Below are positions 23,881 through 36,098 of a DNA stretch of 64,000 bases, piece after piece; the first letter of the stretch is position 1; the number at the start of each line of letters is the position of its first letter. The DNA is from Ustulina deusta (Eukaryota; Ascomycota; Sordariomycetes; Xylariales; Xylariaceae): the NCBI GenBank assembly GCA_023159155.1, contig JAJNNX010000058.1, forward strand, positions 248,001 through 312,000, read 5' to 3'. A model generated the notes under the pieces. That model searched no databases. It worked only from the letters and a program-made list of their open reading frames with translations, and was not told the DNA's origin. The position numbers and the translations under genes are program-made.

Positions 23881-24998
23881 CTTCGGCTGCCACATGGTTT
23901 TGGGACGGACGATTCTCTTGGGGACTCCTATTCGAGGTTAGTGAGAATAGTGCACAGAGTAGGGGCATATACCATGAAAATAGAAAGAAGATACAGAACT
24001 AGAAGCAGACCGGTTCGTTCGATACACATAGTACCTGTCATGGTAGCTGCAATACTGGCCATTGGTTCAAGGGCTGACTATACCATATATTGGGGAGAAA
24101 GAAACGGCGTGAGGAGAGAATATAGCCTCTGCGATCTGCACCGCGACGTATAGAAAAACCAAAGGCAGTGTATCGGCGGATCTAATAATCCTTCGATTGC
24201 AACCGTTCGCTCTAACGATGAGCCGTAGGATAATAGAGTGCCCATTCAATAGCCACCATAGTCGCGCGTAGACCACCCGGCTGATGGAACCTGCATTCAC
24301 AAGCGTAATTGGGTTATATTGCAAGAGAGTAGCGACAACATTGTGAAGACATGCGTCTAAGAAGCTTACTGAGAATTGTCTTTTCGAAGTAGGTGATAGA
24401 ATATAGTCAGTCACCTGGAGTGTTTAGTTGGAGTTGGCTCAAGATGTTGGTAGGGTAAGTAGTGTTGCAACTTGTGAACGAATAGACTTGGGGCAAACAA
24501 AATCGTCTAAACTCGCCGACAGTCAATGCTACTCAAGTCTGAGTGACAATGAACCACCAAATACAACCATAGAATCAGTTGACAAAAGCTAATCAGGAAT
24601 GTCGAGAAAAGGAATTTGTTGTCAGTGAAGACCAAGGTATAATAGGTTTAGGTGAGGCCTAAGTTTAGCCCGGCTGCACAGGGCTTAAGACTTCCATGAT
24701 CATCTGACTATCATAACTTTCATTACTGCCCCAAACCTGAAAAACTTGAGTGCATGCAAAATCCTGTCGCAGCAAGCCATGCTGTTGTCTCTAGCCAAAG
24801 ACTCTAAACCGAAAACCTGGGGACTACTTCCCAATACTGGTTGTCTAGAAGCCGCCGTTGAAATTTGTACACAGACTGTCAAGTATCCTGGAAACATTAA
24901 TCATACAAGCTATTGTAGCCATCTCAGCCATCTCGACGAGGGGTTCATGCGAGAATAATATCAAGACAGAAATCAAAAACACAGCAACATGATACTCA
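23881..24998. other. Intergenic, possible continuation of the decayed gene
   Basis: A minus-strand frame of about 115 codons (24067-24414) and a small plus-strand frame (23941-24153) overlap one another. Neither is recognisable. The right end is the 3' flank of the Uds1 gene. Confidence 0.45.
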
Positions 24999-27777
24999 TC
25001 ATCGAGGGCTCAGAGGACTTTTGCCTGGCCCCTGAGCCCTCTTCAATGCTCGGAGCTCGTCTTCAACTTTCCTCCTCAACATTTGTTCCGCCTATGACGA
25101 AGAATTAGCACTATAATTTGGGGGGCCAAGGAGCTCCGAGAACTTACTCTCAACTGTTCTTCATACTTCTTACGCTCTGCTCTTAGGCCAACTCTGTACG
25201 AGTCTGTCAAGTACGAGGTCTTGCTGGCGCCAGGAGGTCCCTTTAAACGTTCTCGGTCTAGCTCGTCCTGAATTTCCTGCTTTTCCTTACGTAGTCTAGC
25301 AATTTCAGCCTCTATCCGTCCAAGATCATCTGTCGCGTCGTGCAACTGTCCTTCGAGGTCTTCGTTGATCTTCTCTTGCTCATCTCGAATTCTATCACGC
25401 TCAACCTTGGCCTTGTCAAGCTCACCCTCTAGTTCGCCAATTCTCTTTTCGCTCTCAAGCGACTGTTTCACGACACTGGTCAGGTCGTTGGCAGTGGCCT
25501 TGAGCTCCTGTTCTAGTGATTGGACGCGGAGTTGCATCTTAGCCGATTCGGATGTATTCTGGAGTGCGGCAACTTCGGCAGCACGTTCCTTTCGACTACC
25601 GTACGCACCGTCAAGCTCAGCCTTAGTCATAGCTGTCTCCATCTTAAGTTCTGCAACCATGACAGTCATTTGTTCAAGTTCCTGCTCTTTAGCCCTGATT
25701 ATGTTTTCTTTTTCCTCGACGGCCCGCTCAGCAACGTCTTTGGCGTCATTGGCATGCTTGAGCTCTGTAGTGATCGCCTCAATGCTGGTCTCTGTTGCGA
25801 CTAGACGAGCTTGCATATCCCTCGCCTCAGCTTCCAGGGAAGCAATTTTAACCTGGCGTTGCTTGAGCTGTTCTTGTGACTCTTCGGTAGCAGCGGCCTC
25901 CTGATTGCGACCGTTTTGCAGATTCTCAATTTCTTCCAAGGCCTGGGATAGTTGGGAACGGAAATTATCGGTTTCCCGTTCTGCCTGGCTTAATCGTGCG
26001 CCTATCTCTTCCAATTCGCTCTCCTTGTCATGGAGTTGTTGGTCCTTTTCTGAGTCAGATTTGCTATTCAGTTCCCGTTGCTGTTTGATCTGTCGCTTGA
26101 GGACGGCTTTCTGCTCATTCAGCCGAGTGGCCTGTGTGTACAGCCATTGGACTTTTGAGGAGAAGGCAGGTAAAGAGTAAGCTTCGTTCACATCGGCAGA
26201 ATCGCCGTCTGACAAGTCTTCCTCGTCTGGTTCCAGGCCTTTCTCCATACGCGCTCTACGACGTTCTTGTTTGCGTTGCCGGATATCAGCGTAACCGGAT
26301 TGAATGATATCCCACAGTCCCATAAGGACAGCCTCGGATTGTTCAGATTTCTGCTTGTCAGCCGATGTTGAATGAGCAGTATTTGCAGTTCGGCGGAATT
26401 GTTCGTCCACCACTTGTAAAGATTCCTGCAGATATTCGAATTGCGCCTCGACATCCTCAGTTGGTGGCGGAGCCTGGGGATGGCTGGGATCAACGCTTAT
26501 CAGAATGTCTTGAATTTGTGAATTGAGTGACTGGAGCTTTGGAATAACATCAGGGCGGTTACCATGATCATCACCGACTAGGAACAATGCATTCTCGAGA
26601 TAGTCAAGATGACTATTGAGCATGCCACCTGGTTCTCGCTGTCCGGCTGGAACGGGGTCGTAATCATTATTCCTAGTCGGATCTGTCTTGACGATAACCT
26701 CCCGTAGCTGATGATTCAACTTCTCCAACTTCCGCTCCGTATCCGATATTATATTCCATGGGTCGGATTCTTGCCTTCTTAGTACCTCAATTTCGGCGAG
26801 GAGGGCTTCAGTCTCACTTCGAAGCTGGTCGTTCTCCTGACGGAGTTTGTCGGTTTCTTCAACAAGCTGCTTGTTCTGCTCGCGTATGGGAGACTTAAGA
26901 GGTATCTCGATGGGATTTTGGAGGGGCTGGTTATTGAGAATCTCGGTCATGTCAAAGGAGCGATATAGACTCGCCTCGTCAAAGACGAAACCATCTTCGA
27001 GGAAATCTAAGCTATTTCGTCCATTTGTTGTGGTGTACATGCTTTCGGGGCTAGCTGGGATGCCATTGACCAAAGTTGGTTTTGAGGACGCAGTCGCAGT
27101 TTTCTTGGCCATCTTGTGAGCATGTTGTAGAATGCCGGCCGTATGCTCGAGAAGCTTCCTTTGAGGTTCCATAATACGTTGTTCTAGAGACCATAGCTCT
27201 GCTGCCAGGTCCTCACACTTCTTCTGAATAGCATCGCGCTCAGCTTCTGCCTCGCGGGCAACATCACTTCCCCCACTTAGACGGTTGCCTAACAAGCTCC
27301 TCCTCCTGCTTGGTGGGGAGTATAACCGGGTCACGGACATAGCGGCATCGCGATATTTCGATTGTATTGCGAGGTTGGAGCGGGCTTGCTCTATTCTCTG
27401 TGTAAGGAATTGGCATTGTTTCTTGAGCTTGTCTACCTCGTCCTCGGATAGGATGACGTATTCTTTACTGTCAAACAAGGCCGTCTCGGTGAGCAAGTGC
27501 ACTTGGACAGAATCTTTTAGATTGACAAAGACCGAGCTTTGAATACGTTCGGGGTTCATCTGCAGTTACAAAACGTCAGTACAGGCCCAATTAGTCCGGG
27601 CGAGTTTGGGGTCAAACAAACCAGATTCATTGGCGGCTCCCCTTTTTCGAACCCATTCAGGGCATCTTGCCTATAGGAATCGACTAGAGCCGAACCATTG
27701 GGCGGAAAAGAGGGCGCAGGCATCGGAGCTCGGCTGATATCGAAACTACCTTGCCGTGATGTCGCAAAATTGACCAT
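24999..27777 (-). CDS. UDS1: Uds1-type (up-regulated during septation) coiled-coil protein
   Basis: Fungal protein with the Uds1 domain, linked in fission yeast to septation; probably a cytoskeletal or septum-associated scaffold. Exons: 27777-27622, 27559-25148 and 25091-24999, giving 886 residues, all phase-0 junctions. Intron 1 has a GTTTGT donor and CTGCAG acceptor, intron 2 a GTAAGT donor and CATAG acceptor. Without the last splice the C-terminus would run into non-conserved sequence; with it the coiled coil continues (LRAEQMLRRKVEDELRALKR). The conserved segment MNPERIQSSVFVNLKDSVQV is followed by EYVILSEDEVDKLKKQCQFL, the Uds1 domain entry near residue 85. From about residue 230 onward the protein is almost entirely heptad-rich coiled coil (DKLRQENDQLRSETEALLAE and similar). 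One acidic break (EPDEEDLSDGDSADV) lies in the middle. Function beyond the family name is inference. Confidence 0.88.
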
Positions 27778-30700
27778 CTTCTTTCTCTTCTTCTTCTTCT
27801 TCTGTGCCGCGTTCTGACGTTGCTAGCTCGGAACCATGACGAAAGAAGCACAAGGTGATGCGATATCGATCAACAGGGGTGGACAGATATTTCGGAGGGA
27901 TGTTAATTTGGCGGTATGACGAACGTCCGAGGTTCCCAACTGCGCAGATTCTCGTTGGCCAATGAAGAGCGAAGAACGGAGAGCATCGAAGTATGCGATA
28001 TCAGCGCAGATCTGATAGAGCTTCCTCCAGATATTCAAGATGTGGTTCTGCTGCTGGACTCGCCGGCAAACCAAAGAAGCGAAACGCGGCAGCGAGTGAG
28101 TAGAGGAGGACAACAGCGCTCGAAATCCAAAATGGGATCGACAACGAGGTCGCGCGACAGGTCGGATCAGTCCCAAGAAAAGGAGTGTTGCGAATCCATC
28201 GAAGCCTGTTACGGAATGGACTTGGGGCTGGACAAGAAGAGGTGCTGGGCTAGTCATGAGTTCATGTCAAGGGTGACTGGCGCGTTCGCGGCTGGTAGGC
28301 GCGCTAGACAGGTAGGACCCGAAACCCCCTGCGCCCCCGTTTGATTTGGTGTTTGAGAAGTTTTGTCCGCTAAGTCAATTGGGGCAATGGATTGTAGTAT
28401 CGTTGCTTGCGGAAATAGTATAATTACAAGCTGTACTACCTACGCTAATTTCACATAGCCCGGGTTCTGGCCGGAGTTTTACCAAACTGAATTAAAACGG
28501 GAATTTCAATTGAGCTATGCCGTTTTTAGCCTGAGCCTGACAAGGAAGGACCCACTTTCGCGCAAACACAAAAGGATCAAACTTGCATACGCATACCTAA
28601 CTTCCAATACCTACACCGTATAGGTACGTACAGTAGGTAGGTACTACCTAATCGTAAATAGGTACACTGTAAACAATAGAAAGCAGCTGTTTTCGTTCTA
28701 AAACGGATATAGGTATTACTCTCATGGCCCAGGATATACATATTCTTGCGTTTTGCTGCCATACGTCGCGCTCTATTTGGAACCTCAGTCCATCCTTTAA
28801 AGTAGCTAATAGTGTGCTGTAGGGTCTTGCTTTTCCCCTTCTTGTGCGCCATAACGGTCAGATAAGGATTTCGAGTGACACCTGGCCACTTTAGGGGATA
28901 GAGTCGAATCAACCAACAACCCTGTAATCAATCCTAAGCCAACTCGGCGCACAGCAGCTGAGCCTTCTCCTGGATTATCTGCATAGGTAGGTACGAATAC
29001 GAAAATGGATCGCCACTTAGATCGATTGTGTAGAATGGAATATTATAAAAATCGCGCCAGTATTGGAAGGGCGGAAACGGTTTAACTCCTGGTAGGTCTT
29101 ACTCTCCCTCTCCCAATTTTCGACCCATTTAGATAGAGAACAGTTGCAATTTTGATCAAGTATTCCTTCAATATCCCAGGAAGAGCCATCTAAAACCAGA
29201 GCGAATGATTTCTCCGGCATCCCAGCGCGAAAGAGATCCATTGTTTCAGCGACTCATCGAGATATGCTGTCTACTTGCGGGAACCAGTAAATGCCAATAC
29301 CTACAACTTAGATACGGTCAGCTCTTTGATACTTCCAGGTTGGAGAGAACTCACCCTACACGCCGCCGCGAAGCGAAGAAGGAAAAGGGGGATAGCTGGA
29401 AACCACGCCTACTAGAGATAAATCCCATCCACAGAACTAACAACAATCAAGGACTAAGGATGACATACCCACGAGAATGGACGCTTGCAACCTCTCCGGC
29501 TGTTGTAGGCGTAAGCCAGGCACTGGTAGGATATTTCGCAAACCAGACACTCACTCACACAAACCTATAATCGAAACACCTTCGCGACTATTCTGTAATT
29601 TAGCCAAGCACCGCAAAACATATATACCTACAGGGGAACCTACAAGAAAAAACCTAGATGCTTCCTTAATTAGCACGTTATGATCAGTGATATTCGTAGA
29701 CAACATACCAACGCTTAAACCCTCCTATACGTCCGCTTTGCAATCATTAGCCAGCCACTATAGTCGGTTCCTTCGCAATATTACCGACGGCGTCTCTCCC
29801 CTTCACTACCAATTCTCAACAATAGATAACCTCTTCTCAGTAAGCCATAACAGCGTTAATTAGCTGGGCTAGTACCCTAACGTTTGCCAAATAACAAGAG
29901 GCTTTACCCTCAGAAACAACATATTGTTGGGCTAGAAAAGGACAATTGGTTCAGGGTTGCACTCAACCCTACCCCCGCGGCCACCCCAACATACAAAAGC
30001 ACTTACTTCCCACGGGTTACATCCATCTCTGTTAACATACTCTAGTACATCTGGTCAGTAAATGAACGGCACAGAGTCTTTAAAGGTTTGCAACCTCACG
30101 CTTAAGTGACAACATACACCAACGCAGATACCGCGACGCTGCTGCAGGAACTGCCCGTTAGCAAGTCATCTAAAAGTGAGGGGGGAAAAAAAGGTTATAA
30201 CCTTACCGGCTCACCTGCAAAATGCCGAGAGCGAATACCACTACGGTGCTCGAAGAGGCCATCCGAAACCTCCCCCTGGACATTAAAATTCTCGAACTGG
30301 ACACTGCAAAGCTAACTACTATACAAAGAAAATCCACCTCTTGACGTTTTACAATATAATATATAACGAACCAATATTGACGAACAGAATCCCAAAATTG
30401 TCAGGTATAATAAAGCAAATCCGGAAGCTCTTAAAGATAAAGATTCCAAACGCATCAATAAGGTCGAGGGCGCGCCATGTAACCAAATCATTCGTGTACA
30501 CACAAAGAACACCTTTCACGATATTCGAAGCTACAATGTCATGGAACGCCTTGGATTTGACCTAGTAAGTAGGCAGGTTGTCCCCTTTCAGTCTTTTCGC
30601 GTCCTCGGGTTGACAAATTTAGAATCAACTGGCGCCCGGGAAAAGAGGGGGATATTTTCCATTGCCCACTCTCACCCCATTGTACAAGATGACTATTTAT

Positions 30701-31748
30701 GCTGTTGCTCAAGGCCGCACAGCTTACTCTAGCCCATAACGGGATCGGTTCTCTTGCCAATGAGTGTAGACTGTCGCAAATGTGTGCGTTGTCGATATCG
30801 TCGTCAACATCACTGCTTAGGTATGCGTCGTGCACATGATACTCCAAAATGGCTCATCACACATGTCCAGCAATGCATTGTCGACACCGCTATCCGGGAA
30901 TGTGTGGTTGACACCAGAATGAACCGGGTGCTGAACAAGATGGACATGCCTCAAAATCACAGTTCTCCATCCTCAAGGCAAAAAAGTTGATGTCTTTCAC
31001 AGATATGAACTGGGGTATTTACATTTTGAGACGTTCCTACTCACTTTTTATAGGGCATTATCAGGTATACAAGGTATTGTCAAGCATCCTAGCAAACTTG
31101 CTTCTGCTGAACGACTTTTTCATATCTACCCACTTTCTGCCTTGTTGTCAATTTTTGACCAAGATTTGGCTTGCTCGTATTGTGTGCCTTAAGACTAGGA
31201 GTACCCAAAATGAAGGTAGCAAGGGCCGAGCTCCTGTCTGCTGGTGGTCTCTTTCGAGCAATCTGTTTCCTTTTTCGCTGCTACATCTGTATCATGCGTG
31301 CTCGCGATTTTCGCCCACGTATTACCTAGTCTAAGTTGAACAACCGGCGGCCGATCTCTCATATCACGGTCTTTCGTAGGAGCCGGCACGGAAACCCCGC
31401 TAGTATGGTTGATGTTCCCGATACCCTCGTTTTTAACGGAAGGAGGAACGACTGGAGTGAAACGGAGGGTGAGAAGGGGGGGTCGTGGCGCTTGCGTTGT
31501 CTATATATGTATAAGTGGCCTGTGTAAGTTGTTAGAATTAAGGGCCTTGCGTTAACTGGAGTTGATATATTTAGCAGGCGGATTTTTGAGGCTTTGGGCA
31601 ATGCTTTAAGCCGTGGTTTTGCTACGGTATCCGGACCGTTAAACGGTTGGTCTGCGCTACGAGTTCTCGGTGTATGTCGCTGTCATCTCCAGAAATAAGG
31701 GGTAGTCTGGTAATGACGTTAGGTCGCATATGTTTGTATTGTATCTCC
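27778..31748. other. Intergenic region between UDS1 and DSC2, possible gene relics
   Basis: The left part is the UDS1 promoter and leader. TAGGTA palindromes lie near 28615-28650. Between 28577 and 29241 two minus-strand frames, and between 29930 and 30345 short plus-strand stretches (one ATG frame of 40 codons at 30222-30344), have protein-like composition, but no family was recognised and no intact gene could be built. The sequence is A/T-rich and may be decayed coding or transposon sequence. Frames at 30987-31600 overlap in both directions. The DSC2 3' end lies at the right. Confidence 0.45.
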
Positions 31749-32640
31749 TTAGAAGGCTCCTTGGAATTGATCCATAACCTGTTGGCCCATGGTCCTTCTT
31801 CGTTCGCTTCCTGTTTGTCTCCGAACTCCTGTTGTCGCCGCTGTTGGTGCACCCTCATCTTCGAGCCTTTGTCTGAGACCCTCAAATTCCCGACTTCTTC
31901 GGGGTGTTCGAATACCCACAACCCATCCTGGTATCCGCCAACGCATCAATGACCTCGGCAGAACCTCCATCCGCCATGCATAGCCTACAACCCATCCAAC
32001 CAATGCTCCCACAATAGACCCGGGCCACTGAAAGAGCGCCAACTGCAGCGCGAGCAAGTACCGGTAGGACTTGTCCGAGAATGTAAGGCCGTGGAATTGG
32101 TCGTTTGGAGACTGGGATATCGAAGTGGCTATTCTATACTTATAGATATGGGGTATCATGGCATGGTATTGGGCAAGAGCAGCGAAAATAATGGGGGTCG
32201 GGCCAGCCGGAAGGTAATTGAGTAGGCCGAGGCTGAGAGGTCGAAGGACAAGGGCTAGGATAACCGGTGATAGTATACTGGTCAAGAGGAATGTAACGAA
32301 GACGAAGGTCTGGAACCACCAGGCACAGTTAGCCACGTCTCATGCTCATCGTTCGGGTGCAACGATAAGGAAGAGAAGCACTCACAGCGTACTTCCGCGA
32401 GCCCCATAGTCTTTCGACGGACCTCAGGTTATACAGGGTCATCGCGGCGAACAGTACCTCGGACGAATTTGTATAGCATAGCTGGTAGATCAGCGCTCGC
32501 CAGGTCTGGTGGAAGCGCCAAAGATGCAAGTCGACGAAGATGTAGAAATAATGCTTGATATCCAATAGACTAGCAGCGATGGACATGCCAATCAGGCCAT
32601 AGACAAGACTGCGCGTCACCGGCGCATTCGTGAATGACAT
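31749..32640 (-). CDS. DSC2: Rhomboid-like subunit of the Golgi/ER Dsc E3 ubiquitin ligase complex
   Basis: Member of the Dsc2/UBAC2 rhomboid pseudoprotease family, a membrane subunit of the Dsc E3 ligase that in fungi supports SREBP cleavage and membrane protein quality control. Exons 32640-32386 and 32309-31749 give 271 residues; the intron has a GTGAGT donor and CCAG acceptor and is phase 0 (KYA|TFVF). Landmarks are MSFTNAPVTRSLVYGLIGMS, LHLWRFHQTWRALIYQLCYT, SVERLWGSRKYA, LLNYLPAGPTPIIFAALAQY and YRYLLALQLALFQWPGSIVG, giving about five or six hydrophobic helices. The catalytic rhomboid Ser/His pair is not evident, as expected. The protein stops after MGQQVMDQFQGAF with no C-terminal UBA domain, unlike the fission yeast protein. 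It is divergent from the cis-prenyltransferase gene. Confidence 0.87.
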
Positions 32641-33558
32641 ATTTATTGTTTAGGTTGTTCGCTTCGAGGGAAGACGGGCTAGCAACGGCCTGTACCGGCG
32701 CATTGCAGGATCGGCGCTGGCTTTGTTGTGCGTCACGAACAGGGAACCTTGAATCCGGGGCAGTCTACGTGGAATGATGAAGTACTTAAAGTACCTAAGC
32801 CAGATAACATATTAGATACATAAGGTGAGGCATACCGACTTCCCATAAGTGTGTATGGTGCCCCACTCTGTTGGAGGAGATGAGAAAGGTGTCTTGTTCA
32901 GCCTCGGGCGAGTCAAGAGGGAGCTAGGAGATCCACTTGGAGGGGGGCATAACTTACATACCTACATTAAGCAGGTATTCTTAGTACAGATATCCTGACA
33001 TGGGCTCAATGAATAAGAGAATGTCCTGATTCTTGACTCTTGAAGTTCCTCAGAGAAGTAGCAATCTACATATATAGATACATTTCAATATCATTTGTTT
33101 ATTTAGTTTATGATATCAGGTAGCATAGTGTAGAAATTGTCCAGCCACAGCTATCCTGTACCTCCATGTTACCTACACGTGTGGCTAGGTAGGTACACGC
33201 ACTGTCTGACGGTATGTACCTAAGGCACATACTCCCTCCACATCATGTATACCGGTCTACTGCCGATACAAATCACAAGCTCCAGCTGGCATCTTGGCAC
33301 TCCACCCGACTTTTGAGCTCCTGCAGGAATCCTTACATGTCGAAAGTCGTCATCACGATTTCTCAACGCAGCAACCACAGCCACGCAGTTATCTTTCCGT
33401 CTTGTTTTTTTATCGTTTATGTTCACGTAGGACATTTTAACCCTGCTGGGGATCATCGATAGAAGAAAGGGTCTCTATCAGCACTCCATCGCAAATATAC
33501 TTTTGTTGCCTCCGTATTGCGCGACGACATCGAACGTCCCCGATACCCGGCCCTCATC
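32641..33558. promoter_or_regulatory. Divergent promoter region of DSC2 and the cis-prenyltransferase gene
   Basis: About 0.9 kb between two divergent start codons. A/T-rich in the middle, with CTAGGTAGGTAC near 33186. Frames at 33214-33462 overlap on both strands and are not convincing genes. Confidence 0.5.
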
Positions 33559-34713
33559 ATGTCCGATCTTTACCTGTCCCATATTAGGAATTGGTTCTGG
33601 AAGTCTCCCCCGGCTGAATGGCTCATGAGTGGCGCACGAGAGATGCTTATTGGCACCCTTAAACAGGGGCCAATCCCAAAGCACGTCGCCTTCGAGATGG
33701 ATGGAAATAGGCGGTTTGCGAGAAACCACAAGATTGAGACTATTGAAGGTCACCATCTAGGCTTTGAAGCTCTGGCTAGAGTATGTCTTAATCATTTCGC
33801 ACTCGCTGTACACACCTAACAGGTTTCGCATTGAAAGGTACTTGAGATTTGCTACAAGTGCGGTGTTAAGGTCGTGACTGTCTATGCCTTCAGCATCGAA
33901 AACTTCAATCGGCCACGCGGCGAAGTCAAAGGGCTGATGGCCATGGCAAAAGTGAAACTCGAGCAGCTTGTACAGCACGGCGAACTACTTGATCGATACG
34001 GCGCATGTATTCGTGTGCTTGGCGAGCGAGACCTCATTCCTGACGACGTTCTCCCCTTCGTCGACCGAGCCGTGGAAATGACCAAGCATAACAAGGAGTA
34101 GGTTCGACTAAAGCTTCCCCTAGCATCGGGCCTTGCTAACTCGAGCTTCAGCGCGGTTCTGAACATCTGCTTCCCATACACTTCAAGGGCCGAAATGACA
34201 AGTGCGATCAAGGCCACTATCGATGAATTCACCTCGCCGTCTCGGCCATCTAAACCCCCGTTTTCACAGTCAAGAATAACCCAAAAGATAAGATCGAACT
34301 CTTCTAAACGGACAGAGTCCCTGGACTCGATCAGGGAGACATCACCAGATGCCGGCGCCAGGTCCGATGTAGATGATTCGATGTCCTCGGCTACTGCTTT
34401 GGATCCCGAGTCGCCACCTTTGCAATCGACAACGGCCAAGCCTCGCAGATTCCCGAACGCTGAGAACATCACTGCAGACACCATTAATAGCCATACATAT
34501 ACCGCAGAGTGCCCACCGCTCGATATCTTTATCCGAACTAGTAATGTCACCCGGCTGAGCGACTTCATGCTATGGCAATGCCACGAGAACACCCACATCT
34601 TCTTCCTCAAGTGTTTCTGGCCAGAGTTCGATCTGTGGCATTTTGTGCCGGTGTTGCTTGAATGGCAATGGAGACACAAGAAACTGCTGGAGAAAGAGTC
34701 GACACGAAAGTAG
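33559..34713 (+). CDS. RER2: Dehydrodolichyl diphosphate synthase (cis-prenyltransferase, Rer2/Srt1 type)
   Basis: Catalytic cis-prenyltransferase that extends farnesyl diphosphate with isopentenyl units to make dehydrodolichyl diphosphate, the precursor of the dolichol sugar carrier, on ER membranes or lipid droplets. Exons 33559-33780, 33838-34097 and 34152-34713 give 347 residues. Intron 1 uses the AAAG at 33837 after a CCTAAC branch point, skipping a nearer ACAG; this gives the conserved join [13 protein letters not shown]. Intron 2 restores HNK(D)[12 protein letters not shown]. The active-site block is [10 protein letters not shown] (Asp48). Then come [14 protein letters not shown] and, near the C-terminus, [20 protein letters not shown] and [15 protein letters not shown]. 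About 110 disordered residues sit between the last two blocks. Many relatives have Gly after RTS where this protein has Asn. Rer2 versus Srt1 cannot be decided. Confidence 0.92.
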
Positions 34714-36098
34714 TCCAAGCGCCTTACTCACCATTGATTGTCGATAATGAAAAATTATGTTGAGGGTTGGGGAAGTTGAGGTGACATAACCCCCCTCAAC
34801 CGGCGTCCTAGATTTATCAGGTGTTGAAAGCAGGGCGACCCTCTATGGCATTGGTATTGATCGGGTTTACTATAATAGAAAACGCGCGACGATTTCCATA
34901 GATATCAAGGCATCCCAGGCATCGATGTCCATTTCCCCTCGTTCTCGCTGCATGTTGGAATCCGCGCAATACCAAGTTTAGCCTTCAGGACTGATGACAA
35001 CCAAGGACCTCAGCTGCTTAGGGGCAAGTGACACACAGTAGCCAAAGACCGGGGATATGTCGAGGGCGACGCATCAAGCATTGATAAGTGAATTTATGCA
35101 TGCATGCATGCATCCGTTAGTATCTTAGGCGATTGGCAAGGTCATTCCCAGGTTACATGTACTCTGTTCTACCTATTTCTTATCTCATCATGTTTGGTAG
35201 CGAATTCATGGTGGTTGTCGTATCTACAAGTACATGTTGAATGTCCGCGCCTAAGCTTCGATAACGGGTCCAAGCGGACATGAGCTAAGGTAGCTAAGCG
35301 TGACTGCCTAGTCTCTTCCCATCGGGAACAGCCTCAAAACCTACTCTTTCATCAAGTCATTTCGCAGAAACACAACACCACTAGTTTCTCCCACGGGCAC
35401 ATCGTTTCGTCCTGTGAAGATGAACATTGTCGCACAAAACAACGCGCCAGCTCTAATATCCTCCTAGTATGCATACAGCACGCGAAGGGATCGAGGAAAT
35501 CAAGAGCCATTCAGCCGAGGCAAGGATGGCCAAACCTCCACTGCAATACCACCTCCACCACGCTGCCAGTCTTGTCAGCTGCCAATCCCCAAGACGAGTG
35601 GATAGCCCCGGTGGCATTGTTTTATCTCGTATCTTATCTTATCAAGCTGGGTTAGGTGATGATTAATAATGGAACCAGTTGGAGCGCTGTGCACGCAAGG
35701 CAAGTATGGCGCATTGGCCAAGGGGGTAGGCCAAGTAATGGAGAGAGGGGTCAGCTAAACCATGGGGCATGTTGCTGCTATCGCCTTGATACCTGCTACG
35801 CTGGACAGGCCGAACAAGGGCCTGGCACTTGGCCCTCGCAGTTTTGCGCCTCCGCCTCTACCCTCTCTCTGCTTCTTTGGTCGCGTTTCTTCCACCACTC
35901 GTTACCGCACAGCACCACCTACCTCGTATGCCAAGATGACTTGAGCTTCGCTGCTAGAAGCTCGTTGTCAATTTTACTTGCCAACATCGTTTACCATCCC
36001 TTCTCACGGCTCTCCGCCCATCCACCTCGAGTGTCGCCTCGTTTCGCTTTCTAATCGACGCTTTCCTCTTCTCGCGCCATTCGTCTTCGAAACACACG
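34714..36098. other. Intergenic: 3' flank of cis-prenyltransferase and promoter of PHO23
   Basis: No gene recognised. A TGCA repeat lies at 35096-35113. Several TTATCT/TATCTT words (35620-35645) sit upstream of the next gene. Small frames at 35469-36054 look like 5' leader sequence. Confidence 0.5.
35096..35113. repeat. ATGC tetranucleotide repeat
   Basis: Four and a half perfect ATGC units, self-complementary. Confidence 0.8.

Noticed and set aside
27916..28344. 142-codon plus-strand frame upstream of UDS1
   Set aside because: Charged, low-complexity translation with no family resemblance; lies in the UDS1 promoter/leader.
33882..34718. 278-codon open frame on the minus strand
   Set aside because: Antisense to the cis-prenyltransferase; Ser-rich mirror of its insert.
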